In this document: piece by piece, positions 1 through 8,683 of the stretch | Layout of the letters: every line of letters starts with the position of its first letter | How positions within the stretch are numbered: the first letter of the stretch is position 1 | Assembly (NCBI GenBank): GCA_009691105.1 | Contig: SHVU01000019.1 | Location: forward strand, 1-35,165 | DNA: 35,165 nt | Direction: 5' to 3' | From: Rhodospirillales bacterium | GTDB taxonomy: Bacteria; Pseudomonadota; Alphaproteobacteria; Rhodospirillales; SHVU01 | The notes under the pieces: model-generated | Databases searched by the model: none | Seen by the model: only the letters and a program-made list of their open reading frames with translations | Told to the model about the DNA's origin: nothing | Translations under genes and position numbers: made by a program

Positions 1-2
1 GC

Positions 3-370
3 CGGACGTGGGACTTCCACGAAGCGCGATTGATCCCAGGAATTACGCGCACCGAGGTTCGCAACTATCACGGTTCCACGCCGACGCCGTGGTGGCAGGG
101 CTAGACCGGCAAGATCGTCGTGGTTCATGGCGAGCAGGGGCTCGGCGACTAGATCATGTTCGCGTCCTGTCTTCCCGACGCGATCCAGCGGGCGGGCAAC
201 GAGCGTTTGATCTTAGAGTGTGTCCCCCCGACTGAAAGATTGCGGTGGGATCGCTGCCTCGGCTGTTCCGACCTAAGCGCTCGAGCTTCCCGGGAACGCC
301 GTACCTGAAGGCCGATCCCGCCAAAGTCGCGGCGGTGCGGGCCCGCTTGCCGGAAGGCCGGTTGCGCGGC
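3..370 (+). pseudogene. TPR-type glycosyltransferase relic, cut by left edge
   Basis: Reading from base 3, the translation contains the stretch GKIVVVHGEQGLGD, followed after a TAG by IMFASCLPD and then RLILECVP. This is the characteristic core of tetratricopeptide-repeat proteins with a C-terminal glycosyltransferase-like domain (FlbA-like in alphaproteobacteria). The frame is broken by TAG at 102-104 and TAG at 150-152, the second exactly where relatives usually have Glu (GLGDEI). Near 230-245, by a run of six C, the homology moves to another frame and continues as SLPRLF and PYLKADPAKVAAVRARL up to about 340. The N-terminal TPR part lies outside the window. The family assignment is from motif recognition only. 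I see no functional product; it is decaying DNA or carries sequence errors. Confidence 0.6.
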
Positions 371-620
371 GATCTTGAGGACGTGGTCCATCAATTCGGA
401 CGATGGGTATCTGCTGGCGGCGTCAAGTTTGCTGGTCTTGTGCGGCGGCGTACGGCTGAGGCCAACTTGTTTCAGGCTGCCGCGTGATTTGCTTCGATCC
501 CGTGATTTGGATCACGTACTTCAGGCGCTGGTTAGAGCAATCGAGCCGCGTGTTCTGCGTTGTCCGGGCTGAATAGCTCACGCCCGTCGGCGGCTAAGTC
601 TTTGGTATATGGAGTTAAAC
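371..620. other. Non-coding stretch after the relic
   Basis: The relic's second frame stays open to a TGA at 485-487 but loses recognisable similarity after about 340. From 488 to the tRNA I find no open frame with credible protein character, no repeat and no convincing terminator. Confidence 0.4.
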
Positions 621-695
621 TGGTGCCGCCGGCAAGAATCGAACTTGCGACCCCACCCTTACCAAGGGTGTGCTCTACCCCTGAGCTACGGCGGC
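621..695 (-). tRNA. tRNA-Thr (GGT)
   Basis: On the minus strand a complete 75-nt cloverleaf can be drawn. The acceptor GCCGCCG pairs with CGGCGGC, the discriminator base is A, and CCA is encoded (complement of 621-623). The D arm begins GCTCAGGGGTAGAGC. The anticodon stem CACCC/GGGTG encloses the loop TTGGTAA with anticodon GGT (complement of 661-663). The T arm is GCAAG TTCGAAT CTTGC. It reads ACC/ACU threonine codons. The tRNA is complete, with no sign of an integrated element beside it. Confidence 0.95.
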
Positions 696-779
696 GATAG
701 GGTATGTCGGGCGAACTTGCCATAGCGGTTTCATGCGGGCAAGCTGACTTTCAATTTCCGCGTTTTCAGCGCCTAAACG

Positions 780-962
780 ATGGCAGATAAGCAATTCCCG
801 AACAGTCTTGAAGCGAAGCCAAAGCCGACGGAACGGCAGGCGTCTCGTGGTCGTCGGCTAGCCGTTGCTCTGCGGCGTAATCTGAAGAAGAGAAAGAGCC
901 AGCACCGAGAACGCGAGGGCGCCCAGCAGCCGGTTCGAGACGTCGAGCCTGAAAAATTGTGA
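780..962 (+). CDS. Small basic conserved-looking protein upstream of murA
   Basis: A 60-residue protein that is highly basic in its middle (RRLAVALRRNLKKRKSQ) and hydrophilic throughout, with no signal peptide or membrane segment. Small Arg/Lys-rich proteins of the type AxALRxNLxRRKxQxR are common just upstream of murA in alphaproteobacteria, which is the main reason to call it real; that comparison is from memory. No strong Shine-Dalgarno is visible before the ATG. It lies 164 bases before murA on the same strand. A nucleic-acid-binding role would fit the charge but is not shown. Confidence 0.55.
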   Translation: MADKQFPNSLEAKPKPTERQASRGRRLAVALRRNLKKRKSQHREREGAQQPVRDVEPEKL

Positions 963-1126
963 ATTCTGCTCGTCCCACAGGGGCGTGACCGGATCCATAC
1001 GGCCAGACTGGCGCGGGGGAAACCCTGCGCCAGTTTTTTGCCATTTTTAGGCCCTAGGCTTTGTATTGTGGCGCCGTCTGTGGTTGTTTGCCGTGCCCGC
1101 GTTTCCCGTTTCCTGCCGAGATCGCA

Positions 1127-2398
1127 ATGGACCGAATTCGAATAGTTGGCGGCGTGCCGCTCAGAGGCCGGATTCCTGTCAGCGGCGCCAAGAATGCGGC
1201 GTTGCCGTTGATGGCGGCCAGCCTCTTGAGCGACGAGACGCTGACCCTGACGAACTTGCCTCGCCTCGCCGATATTGCGTCGATGGAACATCTGCTGGCG
1301 GAGCTTGGCGTCCACATTAGTAGTCCCACATCGAGTGCGGACGCGTCCTTGTCTCTGCGCGCTAATAGCATCAAGGAACCTATCGCGCCCTATGACATCG
1401 TTCGAAAGATGCGGGCGTCCGTTCTTGTGCTAGCACCGTTGTTGGCGCGATACGGCCGGGCTCAAGTGTCGCTGCCCGGCGGCTGCGCGATAGGCACGCG
1501 CCCCATCGATCTCCATCTGCGAGCGCTTCAACAACTGGGAGCGGAGATCGAACTCAGCGAGGGCTATATCAAGGCCCGATGCCCGCATGGGCTTATTGGC
1601 GCGCATGTCGTGTTCCCGAAGGTTACTGTGGGCGGCACAGAAAACACGCTCATGGCGGCCGTTCTGGCGAAAGGCGAGACCGTTATTTCGAATGCCGCCC
1701 GGGAGCCCGAGGTGATCGACCTCGCACAGTGTCTCGTCGCAATGGGTGCAGATATCTCCGGGATCGGATCCGACACGCTTCACGTTCGCGGCGTCGAGCG
1801 CTTGCACGGCGCCACGCACCCCATCGTGCCAGACCGCATTGAAATTGGAACCTTTGCCGCCGCCGTGGCTATTACCGGCGGAGATGTCGAGCTTGTGGGT
1901 GGTCGTCGCGGCCTGATTGATGCGGTCGCCGACGCATTCGGGCAGGCTGGTGTCACCATTGAAGAGACGACGGACGGTCTTCGTGTCCGCCGAACTCAGG
2001 ATCGATTGACCGGCATAGACGTCATGACGGAACCCTTTCCGGGATTTCCTACCGACATGCAGGCGCAGTTCATGGCGTTGATGACGATCGCGGATGGCGC
2101 GTCGATGATTACGGAAACGATCTTCGAAAATCGCTTTATGCATGTCCCCGAGCTTTGCCGGATGGGCGCGCAAATCAACGCGCACGGCGCCTCGGCGATC
2201 GTTCGCGGCGTATCCAAACTCTCCGGCGCGCCGGTCATGGCTACCGATCTTCGCGCCTCGGTCTCGCTGGTCGTCGCCGCCTTGGCGGCTCAGGGCGAGA
2301 CCGTCATCAACCGCGTGTATCATCTTGATCGCGGCTACGAGCGGCTCGAAGAGAAGCTTGTAGCCTGCGGTGCCCAAATAGAGCGGGTGAGCGGCTGA
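1127..2398 (+). CDS. murA: UDP-N-acetylglucosamine 1-carboxyvinyltransferase
   Basis: MurA transfers enolpyruvate from PEP to UDP-GlcNAc, the first committed step of peptidoglycan synthesis, in the cytoplasm. The 423-residue product starting MDRIRIVGG matches the usual length of about 420. K22-N23 in the SGAKNAALP motif and the catalytic loop Cys120 in [11 protein letters not shown] are both present; this Cys is the fosfomycin target. Two inverse alpha/beta barrel domains are implied by full-length colinearity. A longer start at 1061 would add 22 residues outside the family consensus, so the ATG at 1127 is chosen. It heads the same-strand core cluster, 110 bases before hisG. The DUF2948 gene often found between murA and hisD in related genomes is absent. 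Confidence 0.95.
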   Translation: MDRIRIVGGVPLRGRIPVSGAKNAALPLMAASLLSDETLTLTNLPRLADIASMEHLLAELGVHISSPTSSADASLSLRANSIKEPIAPYDIVRKMRASVLVLAPLLARYGRAQVSLPGGCAIGTRPIDLHLRALQQLGAEIELSEGYIKARCPHGLIGAHVVFPKVTVGGTENTLMAAVLAKGETVISNAAREPEVIDLAQCLVAMGADISGIGSDTLHVRGVERLHGATHPIVPDRIEIGTFAAAVAITGGDVELVGGRRGLIDAVADAFGQAGVTIEETTDGLRVRRTQDRLTGIDVMTEPFPGFPTDMQAQFMALMTIADGASMITETIFENRFMHVPELCRMGAQINAHGASAIVRGVSKLSGAPVMATDLRASVSLVVAALAAQGETVINRVYHLDRGYERLEEKLVACGAQIERVSG

Positions 2399-2508
2399 CG
2401 CCCTAAAAAAGGCCCTGCTGACCGCGGTTTTGGTCCCCTCGACACCCTCTGGTTCCCTGCCCTAAAAGCGCTTATGACTGCTCTCCGCCGAAGGAGATGG
2501 CAGGCGTT

Positions 2509-3174
2509 ATGGCGTCTGAAAAGATGATCTTGGCCGTGCCGAAGGGTCGCATCCTCAACGAGGTGATGCCGGTCCTAAAGCGCATTGGAGTGGAGCCGGA
2601 GCCGGCGTTCGCGGACGATGAGTCGCGACAACTGCGGTTCACGACAACCCATCCCGATCTCGACATCGTTCGGGTTCGAAGCTTTGACGTCGCGACATTC
2701 GTGGCCTTCGGCGCCGCTCATCTGGGCATCGCGGGAAGCGACGTGCTGCTGGAATTCGACTCGCCGGAAATCTACGCGCCGGTCGATCTTGGCGTCGGAC
2801 GATGCCGGCTGGTCGTCGCCGAACCCGCCGATTTGGTGCGCGAGGACGATCCGCGGCGTTGGAGCCACGTGCGGGTCGCGACCAAATATCCCGAGGTGAC
2901 GCGCCGCCATTTCGCGGCACGCGGTGTTCAGGCCGAGTGCGTGAAGCTGAACGGCGCCCTCGAATTGGCACCGCGGCTCGGTCTGTGCGAACGCATTGTC
3001 GATCTTGTCTCGACGGGGGCAACGCTTCGCTCCAACGGATTGGTCGAGGTCGAGTTGATCGCGGCCGTCAGTTCGCGTCTCGCCGTCAATCGCGTCGCAT
3101 GGAAGACCCGGTCCGACGAGGTCACTCGCTGGGTCGAGCTGTTCCGCGAGGCCGTCCATGCCCCTGCGGCTTGA
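2509..3174 (+). CDS. hisG: ATP phosphoribosyltransferase, short catalytic form
   Basis: HisG condenses ATP with PRPP in the first step of histidine synthesis. The protein of about 221 residues opens with ILAVPKGRI and carries the PRPP-binding segment near [17 protein letters not shown]. It lacks the C-terminal regulatory domain of the 290-300-residue form. Short HisG enzymes work with the HisZ regulatory subunit, so a hisZ gene is expected elsewhere. Start choice: AAGGAG at 2491-2496 directly abuts an ATG at 2497, which is too close, and lies 12 bases before the ATG at 2509, so 2509 is preferred; 2497 would add four residues. The 3' end overlaps hisD by 17 bases, indicating translational coupling. 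Confidence 0.94.
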   Translation: MASEKMILAVPKGRILNEVMPVLKRIGVEPEPAFADDESRQLRFTTTHPDLDIVRVRSFDVATFVAFGAAHLGIAGSDVLLEFDSPEIYAPVDLGVGRCRLVVAEPADLVREDDPRRWSHVRVATKYPEVTRRHFAARGVQAECVKLNGALELAPRLGLCERIVDLVSTGATLRSNGLVEVELIAAVSSRLAVNRVAWKTRSDEVTRWVELFREAVHAPAA

Positions 3175-4477
3175 CGTAAAAAACCCCGACTTCGAGCGCG
3201 ATTTCTCGGCATTCCTCGCGACCAAGCGGGAACTCGCCGCGGATGTCGACCGTGACGTCACCGCCATTCTGAAGGACGTTCGGGAGCGGGGTGACGTGGC
3301 GCTCATTGCGTTGACGGAGCGCTTCGATGGCGTGCGTCTCGAGCCGTCAAAGATCAAGGTAACGGACAAAGAAATCGAGATCGCTGTTCAAGCCTGCGAT
3401 GCCTCTGTGCTCGATGCTTTACGGACCGCGGCGGATCGCATTGGTGCGTACCATCGCCAACAGGTCCCGAGCGACTTGGATACCGTCGATGCGGCCGGAA
3501 TACGCCTCGGCTATCGATGGACGCCGCTTGCGGCCGTCGGCATCTATGTGCCGGGCGGGACGGCGGCCTATCCTTCGTCCGTGCTCATGAACGCGGTTCC
3601 CGCCAAGATCGCAGGCGTCGACCGGATCGCCATGACGGTGCCTGCACCGAAGGGGCAGCTCAATCCGACAGTCTTAGCCGCCGCGCGCGTTGCAGGGGTG
3701 ACCGAGATCTATCGGGTCGGCGGGGCTCAGGCGATCGGCGCGCTGGCCTTCGGTACGTATACGATTCCGGCGGTCGACAAGATCGTCGGGCCGGGCAACG
3801 CCTATGTGTCCACCGCCAAGCGCTTGGTTTTCGGCCAAGTCGGAATCGATACGGTCGCAGGTCCCTCGGAAGTCGTCGTCGTGGCCGATCAGGCCTGCGA
3901 TCCGCGGTGGATCGCTTGCGATCTTTTGGCGCAAGCCGAACATGATCCCGCGGCGCAATCGATCTTGATCACCGACGCCGCGCGACTGGCGGAGGCCGTC
4001 GTCGTTGCGGTCGATGAGGAGCTCAAGACGTTGCCGCGCGCCGCGATCGCGTCGGCGAGTTGGCGGGATTTCGGAGCCGTTATTCTGGTTCGGAAGCTCG
4101 ACGACGCTTTGCCGTTGATCGACCGGCTCGCGCCTGAGCACTTGCAGCTTGCCGTTGCCGACCCCGACGCGTTGGCCAGGCGCGTGCGAAACGCGGGTGC
4201 GATCTTTTTGGGTCACTGGGCGGCGGAGGCTCTCGGTGATTACGTCGCTGGCCCTAACCATGTCTTGCCGACGGCGCGCAGCGCGCGCTTCGCGTCAGGC
4301 CTCGGAACGCTGGATTTTCTGAAGCGGACGTCGATCATCGGTTGCGATCGCGCCGGCCTGGCCAAGCTCGGTCCCACCGCCGTCCGGTTGGCGACAGCGG
4401 AAGGGCTACACGCCCATGCGCGGTCGATCACGGTCCGATTGGATGCCGGCGATCCCACCGGCCGCAAGACCACGTGA
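3158..4477 (+). CDS. hisD: Histidinol dehydrogenase
   Basis: HisD is a zinc-dependent NAD enzyme that oxidises histidinol twice to histidine, the last two steps of the pathway. At 439 residues it has normal length. Visible signatures are [14 protein letters not shown], the NAD-binding core [25 protein letters not shown], the catalytic Glu-His pair in LAPEHLQL, and GPNHVLPT, which holds the conserved active-site His. It overlaps hisG by 17 bases and its stop overlaps the next gene in a GTGA arrangement, so hisG, hisD and the UPF0262 gene are very probably one transcript. Confidence 0.96.
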   Translation: MPLRLDVKNPDFERDFSAFLATKRELAADVDRDVTAILKDVRERGDVALIALTERFDGVRLEPSKIKVTDKEIEIAVQACDASVLDALRTAADRIGAYHRQQVPSDLDTVDAAGIRLGYRWTPLAAVGIYVPGGTAAYPSSVLMNAVPAKIAGVDRIAMTVPAPKGQLNPTVLAAARVAGVTEIYRVGGAQAIGALAFGTYTIPAVDKIVGPGNAYVSTAKRLVFGQVGIDTVAGPSEVVVVADQACDPRWIACDLLAQAEHDPAAQSILITDAARLAEAVVVAVDEELKTLPRAAIASASWRDFGAVILVRKLDDALPLIDRLAPEHLQLAVADPDALARRVRNAGAIFLGHWAAEALGDYVAGPNHVLPTARSARFASGLGTLDFLKRTSIIGCDRAGLAKLGPTAVRLATAEGLHAHARSITVRLDAGDPTGRKTT

Positions 4478-5013
4478 GAGCGGACCAGAAAATCACCTCT
4501 CCGGAGCTCGATGAAACACGCGCGTCCCGTCGTAGCGAAGCCGACGACCTAGAACTAGCCGCTGCCATTCGTGATCTCTGTGCCGACAATCGCTTTGCGG
4601 TGGTCGGCGATGCCCCCGGACCCTTTGCGGTTCGTCTGGGTATCGCGGATGGTCAGCTCTCGCTCGAGGTCTCTGGACCGGCCGCCGATTGCCTTCTTCG
4701 GCATGCCTTGTCCTTGGCACCGGTTCGTCGGCTTATCCGTGACTACATGTTGGTCCGGGACAGTCATCTCGAAGCGGTTCGGGCCGGATCCAGATCACGA
4801 ATCGAGGCGATCGACGTTGGTCGACGTGCGCTGCACGACGAAGGGGCGGATGCGCTCTGCCGACGGCTCGAAACCGTCGTGAGCATGGACAAAGCCACGG
4901 CTCGACGGGTGTTTACGTTGATTTGCGCGCTCGTGCCGCGGGAGTGGACCGTCTTGGACGCGCCGTGGGTCCTGCCCTTGACAAGACCCGCACGGTATCC
5001 GCCTTATTCCTGA
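4474..5013 (+). CDS. UPF0262 family protein
   Basis: A 179-residue protein from a GTG start that overlaps the hisD stop by four bases (GTGA). The C-terminal half matches the alphaproteobacterial UPF0262 family by RRLIRDYMLVRDSHLEAV, IEAIDVGRRALHDEGAD and ARRVFTLICAL. Function is unknown; the family is usually found right after hisD in alphaproteobacteria, as here. The product has a slightly extended, proline-rich C-terminus (about the last 20 residues) compared with the usual 155-165. Longer upstream starts would lie inside hisD in another frame and are rejected. The small arsC-like phosphatase gene often following UPF0262 is missing. Confidence 0.85.
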   Translation: MRADQKITSPELDETRASRRSEADDLELAAAIRDLCADNRFAVVGDAPGPFAVRLGIADGQLSLEVSGPAADCLLRHALSLAPVRRLIRDYMLVRDSHLEAVRAGSRSRIEAIDVGRRALHDEGADALCRRLETVVSMDKATARRVFTLICALVPREWTVLDAPWVLPLTRPARYPPYS

Positions 5014-5058
5014 AAATGGGGATATATATGTACTTGGCATCGATCGTTTGAGGATGGG

Positions 5059-5277
5059 ATGGCGAAAGAAGACCTAATTGAACTTACCGGAACGGTCATG
5101 GAGCTTCTGCCGAACGCGATGTTTCGCGTCCGGCTCGACAACAACCACGAAGTCCTAGCTCATACCGCTGGCAAGATGCGCAAGCATCGGATCCGGGTGT
5201 TGGCCGGAGATCGCGTCAACGTCGAGATGACCCCTTACGATCTGACCAAAGGGCGCATCACCTTCCGCTTTAAGTGA
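5059..5277 (+). CDS. infA: Translation initiation factor IF-1
   Basis: A 72-residue S1/OB-fold protein that binds the 30S A site during initiation. The sequence is essentially the standard IF-1: [13 protein letters not shown] at the start, [20 protein letters not shown] in the middle and the ending [12 protein letters not shown]. Length is exactly typical. It stands 45 bases after the UPF0262 gene and ahead of maf, the usual alphaproteobacterial order. Confidence 0.98.
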   Translation: MAKEDLIELTGTVMELLPNAMFRVRLDNNHEVLAHTAGKMRKHRIRVLAGDRVNVEMTPYDLTKGRITFRFK

Positions 5278-5279
5278 GG

Positions 5280-5295
5280 GGACCCGACCGGGTCC
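5280..5295 (+). terminator. Small hairpin between infA and maf
   Basis: GGACCC, a four-base loop, and GGGTCC form a perfect 6-bp stem just after the infA stop and 8 bases before the maf GTG. No T-tract follows, so it is not a classical terminator. It could stabilise the infA mRNA end or limit read-through to maf; this is an inference. Confidence 0.3.
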
Positions 5296-5302
5296 ATCGG
5301 GA

Positions 5303-5938
5303 GTGTCGCCACCCACCCCAGTCGCGCATCTGGTCCTGGCGTCGGCGTCACCGCGACGGCGTGAGCTTTTAGCCCAGATTGGGATTACGCCCGACGCCAT
5401 CGTTCCGGCCGATATTGACGAAACACCGCGGGCCCGCGAAAAGCCGCGGCAATTGGCACTGCGATTGGCGGAAAACAAGGCCCGTCACGTGGCCGCGGGG
5501 ATCGTGCCGAGCGGCACGCAGCCCGAGACATTTGTTCTAGGCGCCGATACCGTAGTGGCCTGTGGACTTCGGATCTTGCCGAAGGCTACGAACGAGAGCG
5601 AAGCGCGCCAATGCCTGAAGCTTTTATCGGGTCGCCGTCATCGCGTTCATGGAGCGATTTGCATTGTGGATCCGGCCGGCCGAGCTCACACGCGCGTGGT
5701 CACGACCCACGTGGCCTTTAAACGTCTCGATGCGGACGAAATAGACGACTACATCGCCAATGGCGAATGGCGCGACAAGGCGGGCGGCTATGCCATTCAG
5801 GGCCAGGCGGCGGCCTTCGTGACGGGGATCAATGGCTCATATTCCAATGTCGTGGGGCTGCCTTTGTTCGAAACCTGGTCGCTTCTGAAAGGCGTCGGCC
5901 GTAAGGCTGGCGCTGCCCGCATCGTCCGAGGAGCTTAG
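5303..5938 (+). CDS. maf: Maf-family nucleoside triphosphate pyrophosphatase
   Basis: Maf proteins hydrolyse non-canonical or modified nucleotides to monophosphates (house-cleaning). The 211-residue product has the signature SASPRR at residues 14-19, VPADIDE, LRLAENKA, the catalytic-Asp region VLGADTVV, the SGRRHRVHGA segment and GGYAIQGQAAAFV. Translation starts at GTG 5303, giving the normal short leader before the motif. It sits between infA and the RNase E/G gene, whose GTG start lies two bases after the maf stop. Confidence 0.93.
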   Translation: MSPPTPVAHLVLASASPRRRELLAQIGITPDAIVPADIDETPRAREKPRQLALRLAENKARHVAAGIVPSGTQPETFVLGADTVVACGLRILPKATNESEARQCLKLLSGRRHRVHGAICIVDPAGRAHTRVVTTHVAFKRLDADEIDDYIANGEWRDKAGGYAIQGQAAAFVTGINGSYSNVVGLPLFETWSLLKGVGRKAGAARIVRGA

Positions 5939-5940
5939 CC

Positions 5941-7410
5941 GTGGCTGTCGACGAAGTTCTGATCGAAGCCGGCCCCGGTGAGACCAGGATCGCATTGCGC
6001 GAGCGTTCCCGCCTGTCCGAGGTCGCCTTCGTTCGCAAAGGCGCCGAGTCCGTCGTCGGGAACCTCTATCTCGGCCGGGTCGAGCGCATCCTGCCCGGCA
6101 TTCAATCGGCGTTTATCGACATTGGCCTCGCGCGGTCGGGCTTTCTCGGTCTCGCCGAGGTCCGGCCGGTCGGCGATGGCAATGACGACAAGCGCAAAGG
6201 CATCGCCGATTACGTCCGCGAGGGCGAAACGGTCATGGTCCAGGTCCTGAAGGACCCGCTGCCCGACAAAGGCGCGACGCTGACGACCAACATCACGCTA
6301 CCGGGCCGTTACGTGGTTCTGGCACCATTCCAGGACGGGGTCCGAGTCTCGCGGCGGATCGGAAGCGAAGCCGAGCGCAATCGCCTTGTCGCGGCGGTCG
6401 AAGCCTTGGCCCAAACCGGAGAAGGATTCATTCTTCGGACGGCGGCGTTGGGCGCCGAGCCATCGGGTCTCAAGCGCGACGTCGAGTGGCTTCGCGATCA
6501 ATGGCGGACGATCGCGCGCGCCGCTGCCGGTGGCGAGCCCCCGACCTGTCTGTTCCAGGATCTTACGCCGCTCCAACGACTGATCCGGGATGACGTCGGT
6601 CCCGGCCTCAAACGGTTGATCGTTGACGATCCGGCCCTGGCCAAGGAAGCCCGCGAGTTCTGCGCCCGAGTCGCGCCCGAGCTGAAAGCGGCCATCGAGC
6701 TTCACGAGGGGCCTGACGCTCTCTTCGAAACCTACGAAGTCGAGACCGAGATCGACCAGGCTCTGAGCCAGACGGTGGATTTGGCGTCCGGCGGCCGCAT
6801 CGTGATCGACGAGGCCGAGGCGCTAACGGCGATCGACGTCAATACCGTGGGGCGTACCGAAGGTAGCCCCGAAGACACGGCTCTCAAGACCAACCTCGAT
6901 GCTGCCGCGGAAATCGGTCGGCAAATCCGGCTGCGCAATATCGCCGGCCTGATCGTCATTGATTTCGTATCGATGCGGCAGTCCGAGAGCACCGCGCAAG
7001 TTCTTGAGGCATTGCGCCAAGCCTTTATCGAGGACCGCACGCCCGCCTTTATCGCCGGCTTTACGCGTCTCGGATTGGTGGAGATGACGCGGGAACGGCG
7101 GCGCGCCTCTCTGGCCACGACCGTCTTTGGGGATTGCCCGACGTGCCGTGGTGCCGGTCGGATCCGCTCCGCGGCGACATTGGCTCTCGATGCGTTGCGC
7201 CAGGCGCGGCGTGAGGCTCGCATGACTCCGGCGGCGAGCCTTCAGCTTGTAGCATCGCCGACCGTGGTCGAAGCCTTGGAAGGACCTATCGCTCCGGCCC
7301 TTGAAGAGCTCGAATCCCGGCTCGGCCGTACCATCGACTTGGTTGCAGACCGCGGCTTCGCCCCCGATCGCTTCGAAGTCCGGACGGGGCCTCTTAAAAC
7401 GCCGTCATGA
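5941..7410 (+). CDS. rng: Ribonuclease E/G family endoribonuclease
   Basis: A 489-residue enzyme, the length of RNase G, that cleaves single-stranded AU-rich RNA in mRNA decay and rRNA 5' maturation. An S1-like RNA-binding domain lies in about residues 35-125 (YLGRVERILPGIQSAFIDIG, then ARSGFL). The DNase I-like catalytic domain shows EALTAIDVNTVG and GLIVIDFVSM, holding the two metal-binding Asp residues. CPTCRGAGR near residue 400 is the zinc-link. The long acidic and Arg-rich C-terminal scaffold of true RNase E is absent, so RNase G is favoured. The GTG start is two bases after maf, and the end overlaps yacG by ATGA. Confidence 0.92.
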   Translation: MAVDEVLIEAGPGETRIALRERSRLSEVAFVRKGAESVVGNLYLGRVERILPGIQSAFIDIGLARSGFLGLAEVRPVGDGNDDKRKGIADYVREGETVMVQVLKDPLPDKGATLTTNITLPGRYVVLAPFQDGVRVSRRIGSEAERNRLVAAVEALAQTGEGFILRTAALGAEPSGLKRDVEWLRDQWRTIARAAAGGEPPTCLFQDLTPLQRLIRDDVGPGLKRLIVDDPALAKEAREFCARVAPELKAAIELHEGPDALFETYEVETEIDQALSQTVDLASGGRIVIDEAEALTAIDVNTVGRTEGSPEDTALKTNLDAAAEIGRQIRLRNIAGLIVIDFVSMRQSESTAQVLEALRQAFIEDRTPAFIAGFTRLGLVEMTRERRRASLATTVFGDCPTCRGAGRIRSAATLALDALRQARREARMTPAASLQLVASPTVVEALEGPIAPALEELESRLGRTIDLVADRGFAPDRFEVRTGPLKTPS

Positions 7411-7631
7411 GCGAGCCGGTGAAAAAGGGACAGAGCGCCGTGATCCACGAATTGGGTCCGCGGTTGCGCCGTCCCTGCCCGAACTGTCGTCGTCCTGCCG
7501 TATCGCGTTTCCGGCCGTTTTGCTCGCAAACCTGTGCCGACGCCGATCTCGGGCGCTGGCTCAAGGGCGATTATCGCATTCCGTCGGAAGATCCTGAGGA
7601 CTCGGACGAAGAACCGCCGCCCTGGTCCTGA
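7407..7631 (+). CDS. yacG: DNA gyrase inhibitor YacG
   Basis: A 74-residue zinc-finger protein that binds GyrB and blocks DNA binding by gyrase in characterised relatives. The four Cys ligands are visible in CPNCRR and FCSQTC, followed by the family hallmark DLGRWLKGDYRI and an acidic tail. The ATG overlaps the RNase G stop (ATGA), so the two are coupled. The YacG N-terminus normally begins close to the zinc finger; here about 20 extra residues precede it. Confidence 0.93.
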   Translation: MSEPVKKGQSAVIHELGPRLRRPCPNCRRPAVSRFRPFCSQTCADADLGRWLKGDYRIPSEDPEDSDEEPPPWS

Positions 7632-7646
7632 GCGGCGGGTGTTCCG

Positions 7647-7790
7647 CTATCGCTTGGCGGCCGGCGGCTGGTTGCGCTGAATCAGATCGTTGATGAGCTC
7701 GGCCCCGAGACGGGCTTGAGCGATTTCGATCGTGTCGGTCGGGGTGGTCAAATTTTCTGCCGTGGTCGGCTCCTGGACCAGGGGTTCCCC
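7647..7790 (-). pseudogene. Possible C-terminal relic of an unknown gene
   Basis: On the minus strand a 47-codon open stretch ends in TAG (complement of 7647-7649). It reads EPLVQEPTTAENLTT and then IEIAQARLGAELINDLIQRN, a composition that looks like real protein rather than noise. Directly upstream in frame is a TAA (complement of 7791-7793) and no ATG or GTG precedes the good part. It may be the left-over tail of a deleted gene. I do not recognise the family. Confidence 0.25.
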
Positions 7791-7961
7791 TTAGTGATTC
7801 GAGCGGGAACGCTTTGGGCAGTTGTTCAATCGTGCTTCGTTTTTAGGTCAAATCGCCAAAAAGGTCTGTGACAAGGGGCACAGGACAAGATTAAATCAAT
7901 TCTAATATATGGCGTGATCAGTTTAAGACGCAGGCTAAATCGCAATCCGACGTGGCTTCGC

Positions 7962-7990
7962 TGGACACTCCGGAGGATTTTCCCTATAAG
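7962..7990 (+). promoter_or_regulatory. Sigma-70-type promoter for tRNA-Phe
   Basis: TGGACA (7962-7967) and TATAAG (7985-7990) are separated by exactly 17 bases, each one mismatch from the TTGACA/TATAAT consensus. This lies 60 bases before the mature tRNA-Phe 5' end. No competing gene starts here. Confidence 0.55.
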
Positions 7991-8017
7991 CCCGACGGGC
8001 CTTTAAACCCTGGCGCG

Positions 8018-8038
8018 GCCGCCCGTTTATTGGGCGGC
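8018..8038 (+). other. Hairpin in the tRNA-Phe leader
   Basis: GCCGCCC (8018-8024), a 7-base loop and GGGCGGC (8032-8038) form a perfect stem between the promoter and the tRNA. A smaller inverted repeat, GCCC-gac-GGGC, lies at 7990-8000. They could assist leader processing or keep the leader from misfolding with the tRNA; no function is shown. Confidence 0.4.
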
Positions 8039-8050
8039 TATCGGCGGGAC

Positions 8051-8126
<76 letters not shown>

Positions 8127-8323
8127 CTGCAGTGACTTGGATCGTCCGTCGCGGCATCGGCCATCGCCCGGATCTGAGCTAGGTCGAAACTCCCACCCAA
8201 CGGGCCTGGCGAAACGGCACGCGCGTTACTACCTCGAAAGCGTTTGGACGGAGGGTGGCGAGCGTTCTGGTCGCGAGCCACACTGAACGTCTGATTGAAC
8301 AAAGCGAAAAGGCATTGGTTGTG

Positions 8324-8638
8324 ATGGCCCGTCGCGAAAATATTGAAGTGGGACAACGTTACGTTGCGACAGAATCCAGTGTGTTCGGGGCGCCGCCACG
8401 GGCGATATGGCTAGTCGCATACGTCCGACGGGCAACGGACGGAGTGCTCTACGCCAATCTGGTCAATGAAAAGCAGACCAACCGCAAGAAGACGATCGCC
8501 GTCGATGCGCTCGGGGATCCAAGGCTCTATAGAGTGGCGCCGCGCGATCCGAGCAATCTTCAGGTGTCGGCTTCCGTGACGCCGGGAGCCGAAGGCCAAA
8601 CGGTTTCGCAGAGAATTTTCGGAAGCCGACGCTCTTAG
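8324..8638 (+). CDS. Small protein of unknown function
   Basis: A 104-residue soluble protein from the ATG at 8324 (MARRENIEVGQRY); an upstream start at 8255 would add 23 less conserved-looking residues. The body has alternating hydrophobic strands: VFGAPPRAIWLVAYVRR, GVLYANLVNE and KKTIAVDAL. This suggests a small beta-rich domain of about 70 residues followed by a polar, probably disordered tail. There is no signal peptide or membrane segment. I do not recognise a named family, though short proteins of this IxVGQRY pattern seem familiar from alphaproteobacteria. An intrinsic terminator follows, supporting that it is a real transcription unit. Confidence 0.55.
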   Translation: MARRENIEVGQRYVATESSVFGAPPRAIWLVAYVRRATDGVLYANLVNEKQTNRKKTIAVDALGDPRLYRVAPRDPSNLQVSASVTPGAEGQTVSQRIFGSRRS

Positions 8639-8651
8639 GCGTTTCGCGCGC

Positions 8652-8683
8652 CGGGGTAGTGGCTACGCCCCGTCTGGTTTTTT
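8652..8683 (+). terminator. Intrinsic terminator after the small unknown gene
   Basis: GGGG and TAG on the left arm pair with CTA and CCCC on the right arm, with a two-base bulge and a short TGG loop. TTTTTT follows at 8678-8683. It lies 14 bases after the stop of the gene ending at 8638. Confidence 0.6.

Noticed and set aside
532-723. A small minus-strand protein across the tRNA-Thr gene
   Set aside because: It is a conceptual reading through a tRNA gene, a frequent annotation artefact.
1430-2377. A 315-residue minus-strand frame opposite murA
   Set aside because: Antisense shadow of a certain gene; no recognisable motifs.
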